This document shows positions 26,942 to 36,538 of a stretch of DNA of 64,000 nt, piece by piece. Under the pieces are notes generated by a model that was not told the origin of the DNA, searched no databases, and worked only from the letters and a program-made list of their open reading frames with translations. The position numbers were made by a program, and so were the translations under genes. Numbering within the stretch: the stretch's first letter is position 1; the number at the start of each line of letters is the position of its first letter. Source of the stretch: Zetaproteobacteria bacterium CG_4_9_14_3_um_filter_49_83 (GTDB taxonomy: Bacteria; Pseudomonadota; Zetaproteobacteria; Mariprofundales; Mariprofundaceae). The DNA lies in assembly GCA_002791545.1 (NCBI GenBank), contig PFXG01000011.1:58412-122411 (forward strand), given 5' to 3'.

Positions 26942-27895
26942 TCATGATGCAGGATAATGTAATAATTGATCAACCGGCTTAAAGCTTTGAATCTCAGCGG
27001 GCTCGGCAATTTGCAATCGCTGCTCCAGAAAATGCAGCGTTTCTGCATGCGGATGCGCAATGATAATACAACCGCTTTTCTGTTTTTTGGCACAAGCCAG
27101 CACGTGCTGCCAGGCTTTATCCATCTCGGCTGCTTCAGAACTATGATCCAGAAACACACTGCGCTTAGCCCATGGCAAACCATGACTTTCGGCGGTTTTA
27201 TCGGCAATTGAAGTCGAGGCAGTTTTTGAATCCACAAAAAACAAGCCCCGTTGTTCACCGATCTGCATTATCCAGTCCATCGGTTGCTGCAATGTCGTCA
27301 GCATTGATCCCATGTGATTATTCATGCCACGAACATAAGGCACTTTTTCCAATGCCTTCAGATACATTGACTGAATCGTTTGCTGATCCATATCCGCGCG
27401 CAAAAATGTTGCATCCATTTTATCGCGATAATGCGGATTTGCCGGCTCCATCGGTAAATGCAACATCACGACCTGACCGGCGCTATGCGCCAACTCGGCT
27501 GCTTCACGTGCCTTGGGTGCATCAGGAAGAATTGAAATAGCAACAGGAATGGGAAGTGCCAGCACCCGCTTCAAAGCTGGCAAATCGTAGCCCACATCAT
27601 CCATCACCAGCGCGATACCATGGCGGGATGTGGCTAATACCTGATGGGTTCCATAAGGATCAGCATCAATGATAACTTTTGCCGTCGAAGCGACATTTTT
27701 TTCCGCTTTGCCAGCATCATGGATCGCATCACTATCATGAAAATCCTCATAGACAACCGGCGGCATTTCGACCGTACTCACATTGATCACCGGTGTGCTG
27801 GTGCGTCTTGCTGAATCCTGCAAGACGACTACAACCAGCAACAACAGCAGCACCAGTAGCAATACCACGATGACCCATTGCGGCAATCTTTTCAT
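26942..27895 (-). CDS. Divergent polysaccharide deacetylase family protein (YibQ-like)
   Basis: The 317 residues comprise one N-terminal membrane anchor (about 8-28, very leucine/valine-rich), a polar linker, and then a NodB-fold domain from about 88. The domain has IALVMDDVGYD, LPIPVAISILPDAP, VMLHLPMEP, NHMGSMLT and FFVDSKT. These motifs define the divergent polysaccharide deacetylase group often found beside envC and ctpA. It is periplasmic, with a likely role in peptidoglycan or envelope polysaccharide modification; the reaction is unproven for the family. It follows ctpA by about 100 bp and ends 7 bp from MITE copy 1. Confidence 0.87.
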   Translation of the reverse strand: MKRLPQWVIVVLLLVLLLLLVVVVLQDSARRTSTPVINVSTVEMPPVVYEDFHDSDAIHDAGKAEKNVASTAKVIIDADPYGTHQVLATSRHGIALVMDDVGYDLPALKRVLALPIPVAISILPDAPKAREAAELAHSAGQVVMLHLPMEPANPHYRDKMDATFLRADMDQQTIQSMYLKALEKVPYVRGMNNHMGSMLTTLQQPMDWIMQIGEQRGLFFVDSKTASTSIADKTAESHGLPWAKRSVFLDHSSEAAEMDKAWQHVLACAKKQKSGCIIIAHPHAETLHFLEQRLQIAEPAEIQSFKPVDQLLHYPAS

Positions 27896-27994
27896 GGGTG
27901 ATGAAGCTCAGAAGCCTGAGCGAAAATAGCCCTGAGCATTCAGCACAAAATAATGACAGACAGATTCATTTCCCTATGCCGGCAAAGGTATCCT

Positions 27995-29323
27995 TCAGCG
28001 TTTAGAAAATACATGCATCGCCTTGAGCACATCCAGAGCCCGCTGTAACTGGTTGTCTCTGCCCAAACGCTGTTGCATGTCTTCAGTAACAAGTCCGGCT
28101 TCAGCAGAACCTTCTTTCACTTTACTGACCACCTTGCCATTACCATTTTCCAGATGCCCTTTCAGGTCTCTTTCCGAAATGCCTTTAAGCGCATCAGCTT
28201 CTTGCTTAACAGGCTCAATCTTCACCCATTCCACCGGCACATCCGGCTCAATACCGGTCGCCTGAATCGAACGTCCACTTGGGGTATAATACAATGAGGT
28301 AGTCAGCTTGAAAGCCGTACCATCGGGCATCGGAATAACGCGCTGAACAGATCCTTTACCGAAGCTCTTGGTACCCATCAGCAGGGCCCTTTTATTATCC
28401 TGAAGTGCGCCACTGACAATTTCAGATGCTGAAGCGGAACCATTATTGATCAAAACCACCAAAGGTAAGCCATTAAGAATATCACCCTTGCTGGCGTTAA
28501 AATCCAGATTTTCTCCCACCCTTGATTTTGTACTGACAATACCGCCGTCACTCAAAAACAAATCACTGATACCAACCGCCTGATCAAGCAAGCCACCCGG
28601 ATTATTACGCAAATCAAGCACGGCTCCCATGATCTTTCCGTCCTGTTTTAAAGCCTCAACCTGTTTCGTTAATTCTTTGGTGGAATTTTCCTGAAACTGG
28701 GTCACGCGCAACCAGACATAACCCGGCGCGACCCAGCCGGATTTAACCGATTTCACATGAATGACATCCCGCACAATGTGGATAACAAGTGGTTTTTTCT
28801 CACCTTCACGGAAAACAGTTAAATCAATGCCGGTTCCAGGTTTACCGCGCATTTTTTTCACAGCTTCCGGCAATGACATGTCTTTAGCCAGTTCATCGTT
28901 AATTTTAACTATCAGATCACCCGCCTGAACGCCCGCCTTATCTGCCGGCGTATCTTCAATCGGGGTAACAATTTTTATACCACCCTCAGAGGCGGATATT
29001 TCTATTCCCAAACCGCCGAATTCACCGGAAGTATCCACCTGCATCTGTTTGAACATCTCTTTATCCAGGTAGGTGGAATGGGGATCAAGATTGGACATCA
29101 TGCCGCTTAAAGCACCGTCGATGAGTTCTTCATCAGTAACTTCCCGGACATAGCTTTTTTTCACCGCATCCATCACCTGAGCAAACTTATCAAGCTGGCG
29201 ATAATCGGTCGAAGCTGTCGCCAATTGATAGCCTTCTGATGGGTTCCATGCCATTACAGCAAACACCAATACCACCGATGTTCCAGTGGCCAGCACAGCT
29301 CGGCTCCATGTCTTATTCATCAT
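27995..29323 (-). CDS. ctpA: S41 carboxyl-terminal processing protease
   Basis: This is a periplasmic serine protease that trims or degrades envelope proteins and murein hydrolases. I start at the first of two adjacent ATGs (29323, 442 aa), preceded by AAGGAG; the longer frame overlaps envC. Residues 1-27 are a signal or anchor segment. The PDZ domain lies at about 85-170 (FGGLGIEISASEGGIKI, GVQAGDLIVKIND) and the S41 catalytic domain at about 180-370. The nucleophile serine is in NNGSASASEIVSGALQD and the general-base lysine in GTKSFGKGSVQ. It follows envC by 38 bp. The envC-ctpA-yibQ-like order is a recurrent cell-wall cluster. Confidence 0.95.
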   Translation of the reverse strand: MMNKTWSRAVLATGTSVVLVFAVMAWNPSEGYQLATASTDYRQLDKFAQVMDAVKKSYVREVTDEELIDGALSGMMSNLDPHSTYLDKEMFKQMQVDTSGEFGGLGIEISASEGGIKIVTPIEDTPADKAGVQAGDLIVKINDELAKDMSLPEAVKKMRGKPGTGIDLTVFREGEKKPLVIHIVRDVIHVKSVKSGWVAPGYVWLRVTQFQENSTKELTKQVEALKQDGKIMGAVLDLRNNPGGLLDQAVGISDLFLSDGGIVSTKSRVGENLDFNASKGDILNGLPLVVLINNGSASASEIVSGALQDNKRALLMGTKSFGKGSVQRVIPMPDGTAFKLTTSLYYTPSGRSIQATGIEPDVPVEWVKIEPVKQEADALKGISERDLKGHLENGNGKVVSKVKEGSAEAGLVTEDMQQRLGRDNQLQRALDVLKAMHVFSKR

Positions 29324-29361
29324 CACAACTCCTTCAAACGCATGCAATCGTATTGCAGCAA

Positions 29362-30522
29362 CTAATTTTTCATCCAAAGCTTGGGATTTACCGGTTCACC
29401 CTGATCCCTGAGTTCAAAATACAACTGTGTCGCATCCACCCAGCCGGTACTACCGGCTTCTGCCAGAATTTCGTTGGCATCCACCCAATCACCAACCTGC
29501 TTATACAAAGCGTCATTATGGGCATAAATAGTCATCATACCATCCCCATGTTCGACGATCATCATCAGGCCAAATCCACCAAACCAGTCTGCATAGCGAA
29601 CCTGCCCATCAGCAACTGAACGAACCTGACGAAATGTCTTGCTTGAAGATAGGGGCGCAAGCAAAACGCCACGTATTCTGGAGCTTTGATAGCGCGTTTT
29701 AGAATCGTATAACGCAATTAACTTACCCTGAATCGGCCAGGAAAGTCGACCTTTCTTTGTTCGCAACGATGTATGCCTGACTTCTTTGTCTGTTTGCAAC
29801 AATGAAAACTGAAGATCTTCCAGCATACGTTGCAGAGCTTTTTCCTGTTTTTCCAGCTCACGTTCACGTTGCTGTTGCTTTTGCTTGTCTGACTTCACCT
29901 CACCAAGGTGCTTTTTCTTCGCACTGAATTGCTCATCAAGTGCCAGTTCCGCACTCTTTTTGGCCTCCAGCCTGTCGGCCAGAACATCACGCTCAGCCTG
30001 CAATTGTTGTTGTGCTTCCTGCAATATCAGTATCGTCTGCTGCCACTGATCACGCGTTGAACCCTGCTGATCTAAAATGACTTTTGCCATATGTTTGCGA
30101 TGCGGTATTTCGGTTACTGCAACCCCGGCAAACATATCCGGCCAACCGGGTTCCCTACCAGCCCTCATCCATGCCATACTAATCTCATGCCGCATTTTTC
30201 GTTCTAATACATCAATCTGATGCTTTAGTGCATTCACCTTTGCAGTGAGGCTACTGACCTTTTCATCGGATTTCTTAAAATTATCGGCTGCCTCTCTGCT
30301 TTGTTCTCTGGCTTGAAGTAATTTTTTATCCAGAACAAGCAATGACTTACCCAGCATATTCAACTGTGATTCCAGCTGTTGGCGTACGGTTAACAATTTT
30401 TGTTTTTCATGTTTGATCTGATCGATCTCACCCTGAATGTCACGCTTAGCGATAGCGCTTTGCGGTACACTGAGCAGCAACAACACGCTAAGCAATATGA
30501 TTCCGGCACGTACTTTAGTCAC
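29362..30522 (-). CDS. envC: EnvC-like murein hydrolase activator
   Basis: This 386-residue periplasmic protein starts at a GTG that overlaps the rlmH stop by 8 bp. It has a signal peptide (about 1-23, LLSVLLLLSVPQSAIA), long coiled coils at about 25-115 and 155-250, and a C-terminal LytM/M23 domain. In the LytM domain the zinc-binding HxH is replaced (LYFELRDQGEPVNP), as in E. coli EnvC, so it should activate amidases rather than cut peptidoglycan. The preserved ADWFGGFGLMMIVEHGDG segment is family-typical. In cell division such proteins switch on AmiA/B-type amidases. Confidence 0.9.
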   Translation of the reverse strand: MTKVRAGIILLSVLLLLSVPQSAIAKRDIQGEIDQIKHEKQKLLTVRQQLESQLNMLGKSLLVLDKKLLQAREQSREAADNFKKSDEKVSSLTAKVNALKHQIDVLERKMRHEISMAWMRAGREPGWPDMFAGVAVTEIPHRKHMAKVILDQQGSTRDQWQQTILILQEAQQQLQAERDVLADRLEAKKSAELALDEQFSAKKKHLGEVKSDKQKQQQRERELEKQEKALQRMLEDLQFSLLQTDKEVRHTSLRTKKGRLSWPIQGKLIALYDSKTRYQSSRIRGVLLAPLSSSKTFRQVRSVADGQVRYADWFGGFGLMMIVEHGDGMMTIYAHNDALYKQVGDWVDANEILAEAGSTGWVDATQLYFELRDQGEPVNPKLWMKN

Positions 30523-30967
30523 GGTGATAAGGATGTCCTGCCGAAATGGTATAGGCCCGATAAAACTGTTCCACCACGAGCACACGTGCCAACTGGTGAG
30601 GCAATGTCAGCGGTGATAGAGACCAAATGTGTGCAGCCAACTGTCTGACGCGATCACTGACACCATCAGCCCCGCCGATCACCATATCCAATTGAGCGTT
30701 GCCTGGCTTTTGCTCAAAAAAGTTCGACCACTGCCTGCTAGTCAATGATTTCCCTCGCTCATCCAGCAGAATAAATTCTGGCCCTGCAACTTTAAGAATA
30801 TTTTTCTCCTCATCCTGCATGCGCTGTGTGGATTGTTTGCCGCGACCTTCCGCCAATTCAACTACTTCCAGTTGCCAGCTTGCCGCTGTCAAACGTTTAC
30901 TGATTCTGCTTTCAAAGCCAGCCAGCTCCGGAATCATCCGACCAACCACCAACAGCCTTAACTTCAT
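30515..30967 (-). CDS. rlmH: 23S rRNA (pseudouridine-1915-N3)-methyltransferase
   Basis: This is a SPOUT-class methyltransferase acting on the helix 69 loop in assembled 70S ribosomes. The ATG at 30967 overlaps the rsfS stop (ATGA) and gives 150 residues, near the usual 155. Motifs are FILLDERGKSLTSRQW, DMVIGGADGVSD and the C-terminal knot end EQFYRAYTISAGHPYH. The rsfS-rlmH pair is a standard neighbourhood, both acting on the large subunit. Confidence 0.96.
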   Translation of the reverse strand: MKLRLLVVGRMIPELAGFESRISKRLTAASWQLEVVELAEGRGKQSTQRMQDEEKNILKVAGPEFILLDERGKSLTSRQWSNFFEQKPGNAQLDMVIGGADGVSDRVRQLAAHIWSLSPLTLPHQLARVLVVEQFYRAYTISAGHPYHRD

Positions 30968-31302
30968 ACTTCGTCGGGGCGCTTCCACAAACGTTCCAGC
31001 TGAAACGATATCCTCACATCCGGCAAAAACAAATGAACAACAATATCGCCAAGATCAATCAACAACCATTCTGCTGCTTCAAGGCCTTCCACCTTTGCCG
31101 GTATTCCATAGCCATGGGCAATCTCGGCAACAGCTTGCGCCAAAGCTTTTAACTGGCGCTCTGTGCGACCTGTTGCGACAACAAAGCGATCCGCAAATGC
31201 ACATGCACCCTGAACATTCAGCACGATGACATCCTGAGCCTTTTTATCTTCAATCGCTTCAACCACTTTCGCAGTCAATGTATTGAGCTGTTCGTCATTC
31301 AT
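30964..31302 (-). CDS. rsfS: Ribosomal silencing factor RsfS (Iojap family)
   Basis: The protein binds ribosomal protein L14 and blocks subunit joining when nutrients are short. It has 112 residues from the ATG at 31302, which has GGAG seven bases upstream and overlaps the nadD stop by 8 bp. Family motifs are KKAQDVIVLNVQG, ADRFVVATGRTERQLKALA, AEWLLIDLGDIVVHLF and the final YQLERLW-like SFQLERLW. It is coupled by overlap to both nadD and rlmH. Confidence 0.95.
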   Translation of the reverse strand: MNDEQLNTLTAKVVEAIEDKKAQDVIVLNVQGACAFADRFVVATGRTERQLKALAQAVAEIAHGYGIPAKVEGLEAAEWLLIDLGDIVVHLFLPDVRISFQLERLWKRPDEV

Positions 31303-32008
31303 ATTTAACTCCAGTTTCTTTGTTTTCATATACTGCCTGAATTTGACTTTCCATACCCGGACAGACCAATCCTTTTAATAGCTGACTCGAACCTTGCTGT
31401 ATGGTCAGTATCCGGCTGCGAATATCAGTTGAAGACACCTCGGGAATATCCACGTCCACAAAAACCACCTGTCCCTTGTTCCGCAAGCTTACCTCAGCCC
31501 ACTGTTGCCGGGAACTTGCTTGCCAACCCGCATAAAGCGGACAGTCACCGTCACCTCGTTTGAACACAGCCACCAGACAACGCTGCTGATGTTCCGGATA
31601 GCCTATCCAACCCTGTATATGTAACCATGCATCCAGTCCCATCAACCATACTGGAACAATAGTCGGCATGTCTTGGTTCAACCTGCGCAGGGTATCTATA
31701 GCCGGGACAGCTTTCTGCTGTATCTCCCAGGATTTTACCTCAACTTGTGGCAGACCCTCAAACGTACGTTCAACCCATGCTAATCGTTGTTCGACAGAGG
31801 CTTTACCGGATAATTCCCGATGCACCGGAATACCGGCCGGTATCACCCAAATTTTCTCCAGCCCCAGATACTCAACAGCAAGCTCAACCAATCGTCGATG
31901 ACCCAGATGCGGCGGATCGAATGTTCCACCAAATATGCCAACATATTGCGGATTCAGAGGTTCTTCATCCGATCGAACATGCTCAACCCGTTCAGGAACG
32001 AATTTCAC
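31295..32008 (-). CDS. nadD: Nicotinate-nucleotide adenylyltransferase
   Basis: The enzyme joins nicotinate mononucleotide to AMP in NAD synthesis. The nucleotidyltransferase motif [18 protein letters not shown] lies near residue 23 and the ISSTxIR-like motif is [10 protein letters not shown]. The start is uncertain. I use the GTG at 32008, which overlaps proA by 17 bp (237 aa); a TTG 15 bp further upstream is possible. Both leave an unusually long N-terminal extension of about 22-28 residues before the first motif. Confidence 0.92.
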   Translation of the reverse strand: MKFVPERVEHVRSDEEPLNPQYVGIFGGTFDPPHLGHRRLVELAVEYLGLEKIWVIPAGIPVHRELSGKASVEQRLAWVERTFEGLPQVEVKSWEIQQKAVPAIDTLRRLNQDMPTIVPVWLMGLDAWLHIQGWIGYPEHQQRCLVAVFKRGDGDCPLYAGWQASSRQQWAEVSLRNKGQVVFVDVDIPEVSSTDIRSRILTIQQGSSQLLKGLVCPGMESQIQAVYENKETGVKYE

Positions 32009-33254
32009 CTTGCCCCAATACAATCCATTTCTGTGTCGTCAGCCCTTCCAGCCCCACCGGGCCTCGCACGTGCAGGCGATCAGTGGAAATTCCGATTTCA
32101 GCGCCAAGTCCATATTCAAAACCATCGGCAAAACGTGTACTGGCATTCCACATCACAGATGATGAATCCACTTCTCTTAAAAATCGCTGACCCGCTGCGT
32201 AATCACCCGTCACGATGCTCTCGGTATGACCAGATCCATACATGGCTATATGCGCCATGGCTGCATCCAGCGTGTCCACCACACGAATCGACAACACTGC
32301 CGCCAGATATTCTGTCGCCCAGTCTGCATCTTCAGCCAGCTTAACATCCAACCCCTGACAGGCACTGATGGTTTGGCAACATCCGCGCACTTCCACCCCT
32401 TTTTCAAGCAAAGCCAGCACAATCGATGGCAGCATCGATTTGGCTGCTTCATGGATCAACAGTGTTTCCATGGCATTACATACGCCATAGCGATGTGTTT
32501 TGGCATTGAGTGCAATATTCAATGCCATTTCCGCATCAGCTGCCTTATCAATGTAAACATGACAAATACCATCAAGATGCTTGATTACTGGCACTTTCGA
32601 CTCATCGGCTATGCGTTGCGTAAGCGACTTTCCGCCACGCGGGATAATAACATCCACGCAATGACTGCTTTGCAGCATGGCTCCGACCAGCGCACGATCT
32701 GTTTGCTGAATCAGTTGAACCGCATGTTCGGGTAAACCATTTTCACTTAATGCCTGCGCCAGCAATGCGGCAATGATCCGATTGGAATGAATCGCCTCTG
32801 AACCACCTCTTAATATTGCAGCGTTTCCGGATTTAAGACATAAGCCGGCTGCATCCGCTGTCACATTCGGTCTGGATTCATAAATAATACCAATGACACC
32901 AAGTGGCACTCGCATATGGCCAACCTGAATACCTGATGGCCGATAGCACATATTACTGATTGCGCCCACAGGATCTGCCAGCACGGCAATTTCTTCCAGA
33001 CCCTGCGCCATTGCTTCAACCCGATCATGATTTAATTCCAGCCGATCGAGTAAAGCCGCATCAATGGCATGATCTCTGGCGGCTTGCATATCCAGTGCAT
33101 TGGCAGCCAGAATATCCTGCATATGTATACGAAATAAGCCTGCGGCACATTTTAAGCTTGCATCTTTTTTCCGCGTCGAAGCTGAACGCATCAATTGTGC
33201 CGCTGCTTTCGCCTGAGCACCCAGGCCGTTCATAATCTCTTGCGCTTCAATCAT
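31992..33254 (-). CDS. proA: Gamma-glutamyl phosphate reductase
   Basis: This is the second step of proline synthesis: NADPH reduction of gamma-glutamyl phosphate to the semialdehyde. The 420 residues are full length. They show the aldehyde-dehydrogenase fold with [31 protein letters not shown], the catalytic cysteine region [17 protein letters not shown], and [20 protein letters not shown] near the end. GAGAG precedes the ATG. It lies 18 bp downstream of proB, so both early steps are cotranscribed. Confidence 0.97.
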   Translation of the reverse strand: MIEAQEIMNGLGAQAKAAAQLMRSASTRKKDASLKCAAGLFRIHMQDILAANALDMQAARDHAIDAALLDRLELNHDRVEAMAQGLEEIAVLADPVGAISNMCYRPSGIQVGHMRVPLGVIGIIYESRPNVTADAAGLCLKSGNAAILRGGSEAIHSNRIIAALLAQALSENGLPEHAVQLIQQTDRALVGAMLQSSHCVDVIIPRGGKSLTQRIADESKVPVIKHLDGICHVYIDKAADAEMALNIALNAKTHRYGVCNAMETLLIHEAAKSMLPSIVLALLEKGVEVRGCCQTISACQGLDVKLAEDADWATEYLAAVLSIRVVDTLDAAMAHIAMYGSGHTESIVTGDYAAGQRFLREVDSSSVMWNASTRFADGFEYGLGAEIGISTDRLHVRGPVGLEGLTTQKWIVLGQGEIRS

Positions 33255-33272
33255 ACGAATCTCTCTTTCATG

Positions 33273-34415
33273 TTACTTTTTCTCAGGCTCTGTCAGCACC
33301 AGATTGTCCCGATGAATGACTGAGTTGAAATCAACGTATCCTAATATCGATTCAATAGCGTCACTCTTAACACCGATCAAACGGCGGAGTTCATCACTGC
33401 TGTAATTCACCAATCCACGTGCCACGACCATGCCTGCAGCGCCGACGAGCTCAACACATTCACCCTTATCAAAAACACCTTCCAACTCAGTCATACCGAT
33501 GGGCAACAGGCTGCAACCATCGTTCAGAATAGCTTGCTCGGCACCGGCATCCATTGTTATCTGACCCGCAGGTTTTAAAATATCGGCAATCCATTGGTGG
33601 CGTCTTGTTTGCCTGTTTTCACCGCAAAGAAATACTGTTCCCACATCTTCTCCGGCAAATAAGCGTTCAAATGCCTGCGGGTCTTTTCCATGGATAATCG
33701 AAGCAGGCACGCCACCCCGCGTAGCCAGCTTTGCCGCGTTGAGCTTACTCTGCATGCCTCCCGTACCCACACTACTACCTGCGCCTTCTGCCAAACCCTG
33801 CATGGTATCGGTAATTTGCTTTACTACAGAGAAACGACGGGCATCCGCATTATTCACCGGATTTTTATCATAAAAACCGTCTACATCCGTCATCATAACC
33901 AACAATTCGGCATCAATAACTAATGACACCAGTGCGCTAAGTGTATCGTTGTCACCAAACTTAATCTCTTCCACCATCACGGTATCGTTCTCGTTAACGA
34001 TGGGAACAATTCCGGCAGAAAAAAGAGTTTCACTGGTATTACTTGCGTTAAGATAGCGACGCCGATGGCGAAGATCGTCTTTGGTTAACAACATCTGAGC
34101 CACCTGGATGTCATATACGGCAAAAGCTTCGCGATAGACCTGCATCAACCAGGGTTGACCTACGGCTGCTGCGGCTTGTTTCTCATGGACGGTCAAACGT
34201 TTACCAATCCAGCCAAGATGCACACATCCCACGGCTACCGCCCCGGATGAAACCAGACACACCTGCACGCCCCGCGCATGCAAGGCGGCAATGCGCCGAG
34301 CCAGAGAGTCGACCATAGGTCGGCAAATACCTTGCTGATGATCAGTGAGCAATGAACTGCCAACTTTGACAACCACCCGACGGGCCATGGATAATTGCTG
34401 ACGACTGTTAATCAT
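33273..34415 (-). CDS. proB: Glutamate 5-kinase
   Basis: The enzyme phosphorylates glutamate in the first, feedback-inhibited step of proline synthesis. The 380 residues include an amino-acid-kinase domain at about 10-265 (VVVKVGSSLLTD, VSSGAVAVGC, NENDTV, GTGGMQSKLNAAKLA). A C-terminal PUA domain at about 285-365 ends with the GLVNYSSDELRRLIG signature. The start ATG overlaps the obgE stop (ATGA). Presence of PUA matches the long proteobacterial form. Confidence 0.97.
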   Translation of the reverse strand: MINSRQQLSMARRVVVKVGSSLLTDHQQGICRPMVDSLARRIAALHARGVQVCLVSSGAVAVGCVHLGWIGKRLTVHEKQAAAAVGQPWLMQVYREAFAVYDIQVAQMLLTKDDLRHRRRYLNASNTSETLFSAGIVPIVNENDTVMVEEIKFGDNDTLSALVSLVIDAELLVMMTDVDGFYDKNPVNNADARRFSVVKQITDTMQGLAEGAGSSVGTGGMQSKLNAAKLATRGGVPASIIHGKDPQAFERLFAGEDVGTVFLCGENRQTRRHQWIADILKPAGQITMDAGAEQAILNDGCSLLPIGMTELEGVFDKGECVELVGAAGMVVARGLVNYSSDELRRLIGVKSDAIESILGYVDFNSVIHRDNLVLTEPEKK

Positions 34416-35461
34416 TCTTCGTCTTCTTCTCCATCCTGAGTGTCGACTGCATTATTTACTTGCGCCCTGTGTGCTTTAACCAGCGCATAAACATCATACA
34501 ACAACTGAGAAACACCTTCACCGCTGACAGCAGAGATTGGATAGCAAGGTAAATTCAAAGACTTCGCTTCTGCGAGTAAATCCGAACGCATCATCTCATC
34601 AATTGCATCCATTTTATTCAGCACCAGCAAGCGCTGCTTATTACAAACAGCCTCACCGTAACCTATCAGCTCTTCATTTACCTCGGTGAACTGGTCCGTA
34701 ATACTGATACCTTCCGGATGCACCACATCCACAAGATGTAATAGAACGCCGGTGCGCTCAACGTGACGCAAGAAACGCTGTCCCAAGCCTTTACCTTCAT
34801 GCGCTCCGGCAATGAGGCCGGGAATATCAGCCATGACAAATCCATCGCCATCTTCCATAAAAATCTGCCCCAGTGAGGGGGCCAGCGTAGTAAACGGGTA
34901 ATCGGCGACTTTCGGTCTGGCATTGCTTACTTTTGAAATTAACGTGGATTTCCCAGCATTCGGCAAGCCTACCAGACCAACATCTGCCATCGATTTAAGC
35001 TCAAGGTATCGCAGATGCTCTTCACCCGACTTGCCCGGCTGTGCATATTTGGGAGCACGATTGGTGCTGCTGGCAAAATTAACGTTGCCCAGACCACCTT
35101 CGCCACCAAAAGCCATAATCTCTTGCTGTCCATCAACAGTGAGGTCAAAAATCACATCACCATTCTCATCTTTTATGAGTGTACCGAGGGGAACCTGAAT
35201 ATAGACATCTTTACCATTGCGGCCATGCATCTGTCTGCCATGACCGGATTTACCATGTTCGGCAAACACTCGCTTCTTTAAATACAATTCCTGCAAGGTA
35301 TTACGATCCTTACTGGCGACCACAATCACATGACCGCCCCGACCACCATTGCCACCGTCGGGACCACCCTTAGGAACATATTTTTCACGGCGAAATGAAG
35401 CACTTCCGGCTCCACCGTTTCCGCCGCGCACTTCTATTTTGACTTCATCAATGAACCGCAT
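34412..35461 (-). CDS. obgE: Obg-family GTPase
   Basis: This essential GTPase supports 50S assembly and stress responses. The 349 residues have an N-terminal glycine-rich Obg fold (MRFIDEVKIEVRGGNGGAG, GGPDGGNGGRGGHV) to about 158. A G domain follows with VGLVGLPNAGKSTLIS (G1), TTLAPSLG, DIPGLIAGAHEGKGLG (G3), NKMD (G4) and SAVSGEG (G5), then an acidic tail (DTQDGEEDEE). It lies downstream of rplU-rpmA past a hairpin terminator, so some of its transcription must come from readthrough or its own promoter. Confidence 0.97.
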   Translation of the reverse strand: MRFIDEVKIEVRGGNGGAGSASFRREKYVPKGGPDGGNGGRGGHVIVVASKDRNTLQELYLKKRVFAEHGKSGHGRQMHGRNGKDVYIQVPLGTLIKDENGDVIFDLTVDGQQEIMAFGGEGGLGNVNFASSTNRAPKYAQPGKSGEEHLRYLELKSMADVGLVGLPNAGKSTLISKVSNARPKVADYPFTTLAPSLGQIFMEDGDGFVMADIPGLIAGAHEGKGLGQRFLRHVERTGVLLHLVDVVHPEGISITDQFTEVNEELIGYGEAVCNKQRLLVLNKMDAIDEMMRSDLLAEAKSLNLPCYPISAVSGEGVSQLLYDVYALVKAHRAQVNNAVDTQDGEEDEE

Positions 35462-35496
35462 GGGATAACCCTATCCTGATTTTAAATTCAGAAAAC

Positions 35497-35524
35497 AAAA
35501 AAGGGTGCGAAAACGCACCCTTTT
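35497..35524 (-). terminator. Rho-independent terminator between rpmA and obgE
   Basis: An 11-bp perfect stem (AAAAGGGTGCG paired with CGCACCCTTTT) closes a 4-base loop, followed on the minus strand by further T residues. It lies 20 bp after the rpmA stop codon and would end or attenuate the ribosomal-protein transcript before obgE. Confidence 0.8.
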
Positions 35525-35543
35525 AAAATTTGAGTCAAATAGC

Positions 35544-35792
35544 TCAGCTGACAATTCGTACAGTTGTCCGACCTGCGCGTTTGAAAAATTCGACCTTACC
35601 TTCTGTCAGTGCAAACAGGGTGTAGTCACGACCACATCCAACGTTCTCACCCGGGCGAATTTTAGTGCCGCGTTGACGAACAAGAATGTTTCCCGCCAGC
35701 ACAGTTTCACCACCATATTTTTTTACACCCAGACGTTTGGAAGTAGAATCGCGTCCGTTTCTGGATGAACCACCTGCTTTTTTATGTGCCAT
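35544..35792 (-). CDS. rpmA: 50S ribosomal protein L27
   Basis: This is an 82-residue large-subunit protein near the peptidyl transferase centre. The start [20 protein letters not shown] is the universal proteobacterial form without the cleaved N-terminal extension seen in Firmicutes. [23 protein letters not shown] and GRDYTLFAL follow. It is 9 bp downstream of rplU. Confidence 0.98.
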   Translation of the reverse strand: MAHKKAGGSSRNGRDSTSKRLGVKKYGGETVLAGNILVRQRGTKIRPGENVGCGRDYTLFALTEGKVEFFKRAGRTTVRIVS

Positions 35793-35801
35793 GGTTAACT
35801 C

Positions 35802-36149
35802 CTATTCAGCCGTAGCGTCTGCTTTCTGGGCAGTTGCGCTAGTATTGCTAATGCTTTCGATGCGTACAGCAGTAAAAGACTGACGATGACCCTTGGTCAA
35901 ACGGTAGTTTTTACGACGACGTTTTTTGAAGATAACGACTTTCTTGCCGCGACCTTCTTCTGCCACAACAGCGCTAACCGTAGCTTTAGCCAAGTCAGCA
36001 CCAACAAGAATTTTCTCACCTTCTCCAATGAGAAGAACATCTTCAAAGGAAACTTTATTTCCTACTTCGGCTTGCAGTTTTTCAACGCGCAGAACATCGC
36101 CTTCCTGAACGCGGTATTGTTTGCCACCGGTACGAATAATTGCGTACAT
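35802..36149 (-). CDS. rplU: 50S ribosomal protein L21
   Basis: This 115-residue 23S rRNA-binding protein begins [20 protein letters not shown] and has the RNA-binding [16 protein letters not shown] segment near the C-terminus. It has an extra alanine/serine-rich tail ([16 protein letters not shown]) beyond the usual 103 residues. A GGAG-type ribosome site precedes it. rpmE ends 17 bp upstream, so rpmE-rplU-rpmA are likely cotranscribed. Confidence 0.97.
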   Translation of the reverse strand: MYAIIRTGGKQYRVQEGDVLRVEKLQAEVGNKVSFEDVLLIGEGEKILVGADLAKATVSAVVAEEGRGKKVVIFKKRRRKNYRLTKGHRQSFTAVRIESISNTSATAQKADATAE

Positions 36150-36166
36150 TTATTATCTCCGCTAAA

Positions 36167-36379
36167 TCAAGCAGCCGTAGCTGGCTTGCCGTATTTCTTG
36201 TAAAAACGCTCTACACGTCCCTCAGTATCCACAATTTTCTGCTTACCTGTATAGAATGGGTGGCAAGCCGAACAGATTTCGACATGAATGTCGCCCTTGG
36301 TTGAACGTGTTTCAAATGTATTGCCACAAGAGCAAGTCACCTTTACGGCGTTGTATTCTGGATGAATGCCTTCTTTCAC
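36167..36379 (-). CDS. rpmE: 50S ribosomal protein L31, zinc-ribbon type
   Basis: This 70-residue protein has a GTG start with GGAG upstream. The zinc-binding cysteines CSC and CSAC ([14 protein letters not shown]) are intact, so it is the C+ paralogue used under zinc sufficiency. The sequence [21 protein letters not shown] is typical. No C-minus paralogue is in the window. Confidence 0.96.
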   Translation of the reverse strand: MKEGIHPEYNAVKVTCSCGNTFETRSTKGDIHVEICSACHPFYTGKQKIVDTEGRVERFYKKYGKPATAA

Positions 36380-36538
36380 GTTTACGATCTCCGTTACATA
36401 TAAAAACTGCAGATTTCCGCAGGGGCGCGATTTCTACTTGTTAAGCCCTCAACAATCAAGACTTATTGTAGGATTTTCCTGATTTTTCTCTTCGGGTGTA
36501 GTGAGGGCCACCATTAAGCAACCCTCACAGCAGTAGAA

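Noticed and set aside
36501..36528. Hairpin after nuoN as a Rho-independent terminator
   Set aside because: The 7-bp stem has a 14-base loop and no T-run on the minus strand, so evidence is too weak to list as a terminator.
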